DNA of 27,279 nucleotides from a virus, in IMG/VR virus record IMGVR_UViG_3300017613_002316, positions 1-27,279 of that record. One strand, written 5' to 3'. This document shows positions 22,970-27,279 of this stretch, piece by piece. The stretch's first letter is position 1. Every line of letters begins with the position of its first letter. The notes under the pieces are model-generated. The model did not search any database. It was given only the letters and a program-made list of their open reading frames with translations, and was not told the origin of the DNA. The translations under genes were made by a program, and so were the position numbers.

Positions 22970-23506
22970 TTACTTCTCCCTAAGAACTCTATCATAAGCA
23001 CTATATAAATGTTCATACTTATCTCTATTAGCTTCCATCAAACCTAATCCTGTAGTCAAATTGGTTTTCTTTGCATCAATACCATAAGTTCCTGTCAATG
23101 AATTTACTTTATGAATATGAGTATATGTATGTGGAAAAGCCACCTGCCTATTATACTGTTGTGTTTCTGGCAAAGTAGTTGGTGACGCACTTACAACCAT
23201 TGAACCTGAATAGTAAACATACCTACCGCCTCCCCAATTTGGGTCCACAATGGCCCACTGGTGTAAATTATCTATTCCATACGAACCTGATACTTTAACA
23301 GTATATAAAGGATTGATATCATCCCTTTTCTGTGCCATCCATGCTGAAGCACCTGTTGTCATTACCGTCTGTGTCCATTCAACAGCACTTTTTTCATCTG
23401 TCAAACTATCAATAGATGTATTTAAATTGACTATTCCTGCATTCAAACCGTCTAACAGTGATGGTAGAGCATCAACCATTTCTTGTAAAACTTCATAATC
23501 ACTCAC
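22970..23506 (-). CDS. Baseplate/tail structural protein, unknown function
   Basis: The 178-residue protein starts with GTG, with GGGAGG 7 bases upstream. The N-terminus (LQEMVDALPSLLDGLNAGIV, 7-26) and C-terminus (LMEANRDKYEHLYSAYDRVL) are helical, the middle is β-rich. Two matching short blocks, SGSYGID (73-79) and TGTYGID (138-144), flank a glycine- and tyrosine-rich loop (WGGGRYVYYSGS). HTYTHIHK (126-133) might bind metal. It lies between the PAAR and gp25-like genes, so it is very probably part of the central hub or spike complex. No named family is recognised. Confidence 0.65.
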   Translation of the reverse strand: MSDYEVLQEMVDALPSLLDGLNAGIVNLNTSIDSLTDEKSAVEWTQTVMTTGASAWMAQKRDDINPLYTVKVSGSYGIDNLHQWAIVDPNWGGGRYVYYSGSMVVSASPTTLPETQQYNRQVAFPHTYTHIHKVNSLTGTYGIDAKKTNLTTGLGLMEANRDKYEHLYSAYDRVLREK

Positions 23507-23509
23507 TTT

Positions 23510-23815
23510 CTATCCTCCCACCAAAACCGTACCGGCACCTTCCAATATTGTACCTGAAAAGGCACCGTCAAACGAATCTCCCAATCGGGTACATAATGAA
23601 CCCTCAACAAATACCGTACCTGACCCTTCAATTATTGTACCTACCTTATGATGTGAACAATCAGATATAATTATATCATTCATCCGTGCTATGTTAGAAC
23701 CCTCTGCTAAACTTTTTCCTGCTCCAGAATATATAGTTCCGGTTACATCACCGTGGCCATCTCCGCCTGTGCAATAACCTCTGCCCATATCTCCTATTCT
23801 GCTACATAATGACAT
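23510..23815 (-). CDS. PAAR-like spike tip protein
   Basis: The 101-residue protein is rich in glycine with few helices. It has repeated PAAR-type blocks: SLAEGSNIARMND (35-47) and VFVEGSLCTRLGD (68-80), similar to the VFVNGxPxxRVGD repeats in T4 gp5.4. DCSHH (52-56) and the N-terminal CSRIGDM and YCTGG supply histidine and cysteine ligands for the metal at the cone tip. PAAR proteins form the sharp tip on the central spike of contractile tails. I use ATG 23815, which overlaps the previous stop as TAATG with AAGGA 9 bases upstream, rather than the TTG nine bases earlier. It is separate from the spike gene, as in T4. Confidence 0.86.
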   Translation of the reverse strand: MSLCSRIGDMGRGYCTGGDGHGDVTGTIYSGAGKSLAEGSNIARMNDIIISDCSHHKVGTIIEGSGTVFVEGSLCTRLGDSFDGAFSGTILEGAGTVLVGG

Positions 23816-24540
23816 TATAACCAATCCTTATTGAGAACATTTCCATCACCTAATATCTTTTTTATATTAGCTGTTGCTTCTGTTGTCAAACTATCCATTT
23901 TAGTATCTAAACTTCCCATGTTACTCAAAACATCTGGATTTATACTTATATCGAAACTTGAAATGAAATAATCTAAATCCCATTTAGCATCATCGGCAAG
24001 ACCAAGATACCTCAAAACATCATCAATCCTGTCATTGAAGTTATCAATCATTGACAAACACACTCCTAACTCTGATCCCTGATCTGCAAGGCAACCCAAC
24101 TTTTCATCAAGCTCTGCTACCAATGATTCCAAATTGGCCATGCCAAGAGCTGACGTTACTGCCCTCAATGGCTTCAAGAGATTAACTTCCGGTAACGCAA
24201 CAAAAGATGTTATATCATCAATAGCATCTGTTATTTCACCGTCAATATCAAGAGCATAACTTCTTACATTATTATAGATAGGGTCTAAACATGTTCCTGA
24301 AAAGTTCTTGATTTGAGTAATCGCTGTTGTTCCTGCATTGATATCATCAACTGATGCTACTGCTATGGCATTGTCAATCGTACTTTGTAGTGATGGTATT
24401 TCAGCATAACTTTTCAATTTGTTTCTCAACGTGTTTATAGTCTGCTTCAAACCAACACCGGCCTGTTCCAACGCATGTGTTTTTGTGTCAACATAGTTAT
24501 TCAAATCTTCACAAGGGTCTAAGCTGATTGGTAATGCCAT
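23815..24540 (-). CDS. Helical tail/baseplate structural protein, unknown function
   Basis: The 241-residue protein is almost all helical with many acidic and aliphatic residues and five cysteines. Long amphipathic segments such as THALEQAGVGLKQTINTLRN (16-35) and LESLVAELDEKLG (137-149) could form coiled coils. There is no signal peptide or membrane segment. Both ends overlap neighbours as TAATG, placing it between the spike and the PAAR tip gene. That position suggests a hub accessory or tape-like component inside the central spike complex; no family is recognised. Confidence 0.65.
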   Translation of the reverse strand: MALPISLDPCEDLNNYVDTKTHALEQAGVGLKQTINTLRNKLKSYAEIPSLQSTIDNAIAVASVDDINAGTTAITQIKNFSGTCLDPIYNNVRSYALDIDGEITDAIDDITSFVALPEVNLLKPLRAVTSALGMANLESLVAELDEKLGCLADQGSELGVCLSMIDNFNDRIDDVLRYLGLADDAKWDLDYFISSFDISINPDVLSNMGSLDTKMDSLTTEATANIKKILGDGNVLNKDWL

Positions 24541-25352
24541 TAGTTTATTTGCACCAGTCCACCTTCTATTTTTACAGTTCCGTTTGCCTTGACATTCATA
24601 TTTCCCCCGGCAAAAATGTTGATGTCTCCGTCAGCGGTCATATTCTCATTGCCCTTTACATGTGAATTGCTTGCGCCTAATACTATCTCATATCTGTTAT
24701 TTTGATTTCGTATAATCATATCTCCATCATGACCAATTTCAATATATGAATTTGAAGGGTGATATAAATGTAAGCGATTGGACCCTGGTGTTGAATCCAT
24801 TTCAATAACAACACCAGCATGTGTAGCCATTACTAAATTATGTGGATAATTAGTACCATATAGTGAAGGCTCATTCCATGTTTCACCGGACGCTGTAGCA
24901 ACGCCCTGGGCCTTATCAGTATTCTTCTTCTGCACAAGTGTTTCAGCCGTAACGCCTCTGGTAAGTCTATGATAATCCGGCTCATTCAATCTCTTTTCTT
25001 TTGGATAAACACCATCTGGATCATTGAAACCTGTGGTTTTATCAACTCTTTTTGTCGGAAAACTTGGAAGTGACGCAAAATACCGTGGCTGACTTAGATT
25101 ACCACTCTCGAAAAATATCATCACATGTGATCCCTGTAATGGAACTCCAAATATTCCAAATCCGGTAACACCGCCTTCATGAATAGGCAAACACGGTTCC
25201 GCCCATGGTAATTCATTTGATGGTACTCCTTCTGTATCCGATTTGGTTTTCTTCTCAGTATGTAACCCCCAAATCCTTACACGAACACGGCCTCTTTTTT
25301 CCGGGTCTACGTTTTCCTCCACAACCGCACGGTAAAAACCATTAAAATTCAT
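24540..25352 (-). CDS. Baseplate central spike protein, gp5/gpV-like, without lysozyme domain
   Basis: The 270-residue protein begins with the gp5/VgrG-type OB-fold: FYRAVVEENVDPEKRGRVRV (6-25), IWGLH, LPWAEPCLP (48-56), GFGIFGVPLQGSHVMIFFES (64-83). Residues 185-270 are a spike stem of short β repeats: LYHPSNSYIEIGHDGDMIIR, YEIVLGASNSHVKGN, then DINIFAGGNMNVKANGTVKI. It forms the trimeric needle below the hub that punctures the outer envelope. In T4 gp5 a lysozyme domain lies between the two parts; here the linker (about 100-180) shows no such domain, as in P2 gpV. The PAAR-like tip two genes downstream would cap it. GAGGA lies 8-9 bases before the ATG. Confidence 0.9.
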   Translation of the reverse strand: MNFNGFYRAVVEENVDPEKRGRVRVRIWGLHTEKKTKSDTEGVPSNELPWAEPCLPIHEGGVTGFGIFGVPLQGSHVMIFFESGNLSQPRYFASLPSFPTKRVDKTTGFNDPDGVYPKEKRLNEPDYHRLTRGVTAETLVQKKNTDKAQGVATASGETWNEPSLYGTNYPHNLVMATHAGVVIEMDSTPGSNRLHLYHPSNSYIEIGHDGDMIIRNQNNRYEIVLGASNSHVKGNENMTADGDINIFAGGNMNVKANGTVKIEGGLVQIN

Positions 25353-25353
25353 C

Positions 25354-26643
25354 TTAACCCATCCTCACAAACTCTTTTTTCTTACCACCACTAATATTCA
25401 TTTTGGTTGCTTGCACAAGATACTGTGAATCACTTCGTTCAAAACCATTTTTGATAAGAACAACTCGCTGCATGTAATTTATATTACTCGTTCCCTTGCC
25501 AACAAAATTATGAGTGATGCTTCTAACTAAATATTTTCCTTCCATCTGTTTGTTATAATTCTGTGGAAATGTTTTGTTTATACTTGGCCACTGGATTGTT
25601 ATCTGCATTCCGGCATATCGTTTCTCGTTACCTTGTATAATTATATTTATTTTATTTTGGAGTGAATATACCTTTACCCACTCATTATATGTAGAATTAA
25701 ATAGAGTTTCAGATGATCCCTCTCCTGATAACTTTTGTGTGCAATTCAAATCAGAAGCATCTGGAAATGTTGATTTTGATCCTAATAGAACAGTATCCTT
25801 TATACCATCATTGAATGTATAGTCATTCTGGATCAATTCTTTCTTAGATGTGTCAACACCTCTCCATTTTCCACCAAAGACTGAACTCATGGTACTTTTA
25901 TCTGGACCTTCGATCCACCACTCTAAAATTTTATTCTGTGTATCTGGATTTTCGCCTTCAAATACATAATCCTTAGCATCTAATGTGTTATTTTCACCAA
26001 ATAACCAATTCATTGTGTAAAAGCTCACTGAGAATGTATTATATGTATTGTTGTAACACAAATAACCACCTGTGCCGGATGAAACACCTTTAGCATGTGA
26101 CATTAGGTATTTGATACTTGTGGTTACATTCCAATAAGGCATAACCCAACCATTTTCCGCAATAGTGGAAGAATTTTCCATATTGATTTTAGTATCTTCC
26201 CAACCAATCATTTTCTTCAACAAATGTTTTACTATATCAGAACATGCTGTGTTTTCTGCAAAAGATATACTAAATTTAGGTAACATCATACTATAAAAAG
26301 AAGAATCAACAATATGTAATTCTGTAATATTTTCTGCGGTTGGATTTACATTACTTACTTGAGTAATATTTTTAACCTTCCAAATATGAAACCTGATTTC
26401 CCGTTCTTCATCAACACCATAAACAAGTGAAATCATTTCATGACCTGTCAACGGGCCCTTCTCGAATATACCGTATTTGTCATAAAATGTCAGTTTTCCT
26501 GTCATACAGAACGAAAAAATATCTTCAATAAAATAACATTCTATCAAATCGGCTGAATCAAGAATACCAACTACACGTTGATCAAGTACAATCTTGACAC
26601 TAAGGGTGCCTACATATGGATTTCTTCTTGCTGGATCAAACAT
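25354..26643 (-). CDS. Baseplate hub protein, gp27/gpD-like
   Basis: The 429-residue protein lies directly upstream of the spike gene, the usual place of the hub. DSADLIECYFIEDIFSFCMTGKLTFYDKYG (29-58) and LTGHEMISLVYG (65-76) resemble the first barrel of the gp27/VgrG hub fold, built to hold the tail-tube end in a pseudo-hexameric ring. TACSDIVKHLLKKMIGWEDT (151-170) matches the inserted helical part. MEGKYLVRSITHNF and NYMQRVVLIKNGFE near the C-terminus resemble the last barrel that docks the spike. No enzymatic motif is present. The start ATG overlaps the preceding stop as TAATG. The family assignment rests on length, predicted fold and context more than on strong motifs. Confidence 0.78.
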   Translation of the reverse strand: MFDPARRNPYVGTLSVKIVLDQRVVGILDSADLIECYFIEDIFSFCMTGKLTFYDKYGIFEKGPLTGHEMISLVYGVDEEREIRFHIWKVKNITQVSNVNPTAENITELHIVDSSFYSMMLPKFSISFAENTACSDIVKHLLKKMIGWEDTKINMENSSTIAENGWVMPYWNVTTSIKYLMSHAKGVSSGTGGYLCYNNTYNTFSVSFYTMNWLFGENNTLDAKDYVFEGENPDTQNKILEWWIEGPDKSTMSSVFGGKWRGVDTSKKELIQNDYTFNDGIKDTVLLGSKSTFPDASDLNCTQKLSGEGSSETLFNSTYNEWVKVYSLQNKINIIIQGNEKRYAGMQITIQWPSINKTFPQNYNKQMEGKYLVRSITHNFVGKGTSNINYMQRVVLIKNGFERSDSQYLVQATKMNISGGKKKEFVRMG

Positions 26644-27032
26644 TATAACTCACTCAATGTATCTATATCTTTGAAAACAGTATATAAATAATCGGCTTTC
26701 AATACTGATAAATTATCACCTGGTTCTAATTCTTCAAAAGGATTTACAACATCGGAGAAAATAGCAACAATCCACCAAAGGAAAGGAGTACCATAAAGAT
26801 CATAGGATATATTATCCCAAAATGCCTGGTTATCTCCTTCGACTTCATAGGTATCAAAAGCATAAATATCTGTTTTTACATCTTTATTAACTCTAAGTGT
26901 TTTGAATATATTCATGAATTTAGTTTCTCTATCTTCATCAAGCAATATATTAAAAAGTTTGAGCATGGATGTATTCTGTAGTGTGTTTCCTGTAAGTTCA
27001 AAAAATGATTCTGCAACTTTGGTTGATGCCAT
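26643..27032 (-). CDS. 53: Baseplate wedge protein, gp53-like
   Basis: I start this protein at ATG 27032, which has GGAG 5 bases upstream, rather than at the in-frame ATG 27089, which has no ribosome site and lies upstream of a hairpin. It then has 129 residues. IYAFDTYEVEGDNQAFWDNI (56-75) and SYDLYGTPFLWWIVAIFSDV (76-95) are characteristic of gp53, and NPFEELEPGDNLSVL (97-111) matches its LysM-like end. T4 gp53 (196 residues) clamps neighbouring wedges together in the inner baseplate; this version is shorter at both ends. It opens the tail operon in this window and is separated from the gene to the right by about 200 bp of non-coding DNA. Confidence 0.87.
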   Translation of the reverse strand: MASTKVAESFFELTGNTLQNTSMLKLFNILLDEDRETKFMNIFKTLRVNKDVKTDIYAFDTYEVEGDNQAFWDNISYDLYGTPFLWWIVAIFSDVVNPFEELEPGDNLSVLKADYLYTVFKDIDTLSEL

Positions 27033-27047
27033 TATGTCTCCAAAAAT

Positions 27048-27079
27048 AAAAAAGTCTAAAAGATTTTCACCCTTTAGAC
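27048..27079 (-). terminator. Terminator-like hairpin in the leader of the gp53-like gene
   Basis: On the minus strand GTCTAAAGGG (27079-27070) pairs with TCTTTTAGAC (27063-27054) around the loop TGAAAA, ten pairs including G-U, followed by TTTTTT (27053-27048), then A and TTTTT. The features of an intrinsic terminator are present in this direction only. It ends about 16 bases before the ATG, immediately before the Shine-Dalgarno site. It may stop read-through from the right, act as an attenuator, or stabilise a processed 5' end. Confidence 0.65.
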
Positions 27080-27088
27080 CTAAATCCA

Positions 27089-27103
27089 TTAGCTTTTAGC
27101 TAA
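27089..27103. repeat. Perfect short inverted repeat
   Basis: TTAGCT and AGCTAA flank the 3-base centre TTT, a 15-base perfect inverted repeat in the non-coding leader between the TATAAATA site and the terminator-like hairpin. It could be an operator half-site pair or a small RNA hairpin; an AT-rich chance palindrome is also possible. Confidence 0.35.
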
Positions 27104-27144
27104 GTGTGGTGTATATTTCTCACAAAAACATTGGTATGTACTTA

Positions 27145-27152
27145 TATTTATA
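27145..27152 (-). promoter_or_regulatory. T4-type late-promoter-like sequence
   Basis: TATAAATA on the minus strand equals the -10 element of T4 late promoters. It lies in the only long non-coding gap, 113 bases before the gp53-like ATG and just after the first hairpin, the expected place for an operon promoter. The same octamer occurs by chance inside several genes here (for example at 781-788 and in 3003-3011), so sequence alone gives moderate support. No gp55-like sigma factor can be seen in the window. Confidence 0.42.
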
Positions 27153-27164
27153 TTTTTTGGTCAT

Positions 27165-27235
27165 AAAAAAAGCCACTAACAAAAGCTCTGTTCAATGATT
27201 AACTATTAACCTGAACAAAATTTCGTTTTGCGGCT
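27165..27235 (-). terminator. Long hairpin terminator after the upstream gene
   Basis: On the minus strand AGCCGC (27235-27230) pairs with GTGGCT (27176-27171) using one G-U pair, and the stem is followed by a run of seven T (27171-27165). An inner hairpin is formed by GTTCA and TGAAC with GGTTAA, TAG and TTAATC inside. The G-U pair and the T run favour function on the minus strand, although the other side also has a T-rich stretch (TTTTTT at 27237-27242), so it may work in both directions. It starts at the stop codon of the partial gene to the right. Confidence 0.6.
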
Positions 27236-27279
27236 ATTTTTTAGCACCGGTGAGAACTTCAATAAGGTTATGGTTGCGA
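27234..27279 (-). CDS. C-terminal end of an upstream gene (cut by window edge)
   Basis: A minus-strand frame open to the right edge encodes the last 14 residues RNHNLIEVLTGAKK and ends in TAG at 27236-27234, exactly where the terminator stem begins. This fit between stop and terminator is the main support. A second open frame also crosses the edge and ends further on, so the choice is not certain. Nothing can be said about function. Confidence 0.35.
   Translation of the reverse strand, partial: RNHNLIEVLTGAKK

Noticed and set aside
27033-27089. N-terminal extension of the gp53-like protein from an in-frame ATG at 27089
   Set aside because: It has no ribosome site and its coding would run through the terminator-like hairpin; ATG 27032 has GGAG at the right distance and begins a typical sequence.
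27080-27164. Possible tRNA or small RNA gene in the leader region
   Set aside because: No cloverleaf, T-loop sequence or CCA end can be formed; only short hairpins are visible.

Overview
The window is AT-rich, very dense and coded almost entirely on the minus strand, so it reads right to left. Its right half holds a contractile-tail baseplate module (gp53-, hub-, spike-, PAAR-, gp25-, gp6/gpJ- and tail-protein-I-like genes). This makes it a piece of a tailed double-stranded DNA phage with myovirus-type architecture (Caudoviricetes). The host cannot be named from the sequence. Most genes have a good Shine-Dalgarno site (AGGAG or GGAGG), and TAA, TGA and TAG are all used as stops, so the standard bacterial code applies.

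Layout in the direction of transcription. (1) 27279-27033: the tail end of an upstream gene, a terminator-like hairpin, a TATAAATA late-promoter-like site and a second terminator-like hairpin just before the first baseplate gene. (2) 27032-18605: baseplate genes in an order close to P2 V-W-J-I. The spike lacks a lysozyme domain and a separate PAAR tip protein is present. (3) 18599-16139: two paralogous appendage or adaptor proteins, one carrying an inserted carbohydrate-binding-like jelly roll, and a small coiled-coil protein. (4) 16161-13098: three tandem receptor-binding-tip paralogues with HxH motifs, a promoter-like site, two small unknown proteins and a fibre protein that reuses the N-terminal module of the tip proteins. 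(5) 13086-9637: two radical SAM/SPASM enzymes flanking a 101-residue protein, then a fibre-like protein with 12 cysteines in about 30 residues. That protein ends inside the first motif of an S74 (endosialidase-type) intramolecular chaperone, and the rest of the chaperone is the next gene. (6) 9621-1: a decoration island with three related glycosyltransferase-like proteins, a UDP-glucuronate decarboxylase (UDP-xylose synthase) homologue, a sulfotransferase-like protein, a methyltransferase, a GNAT-like protein and four more radical SAM proteins, the last cut by the window edge.

The genes fit a single late tail operon in which baseplate and receptor-binding parts are followed by enzymes that could modify them or the host surface. 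The most unusual points are six radical SAM proteins in about 13 kb of phage DNA, the SPASM pair beside a Cys-rich fibre protein, and the S74 chaperone split in frame by a short segment carrying a stop codon, a Shine-Dalgarno site and a start codon. The idea that the SPASM enzymes act on the Cys-rich protein or on the 101-residue protein is inference only.
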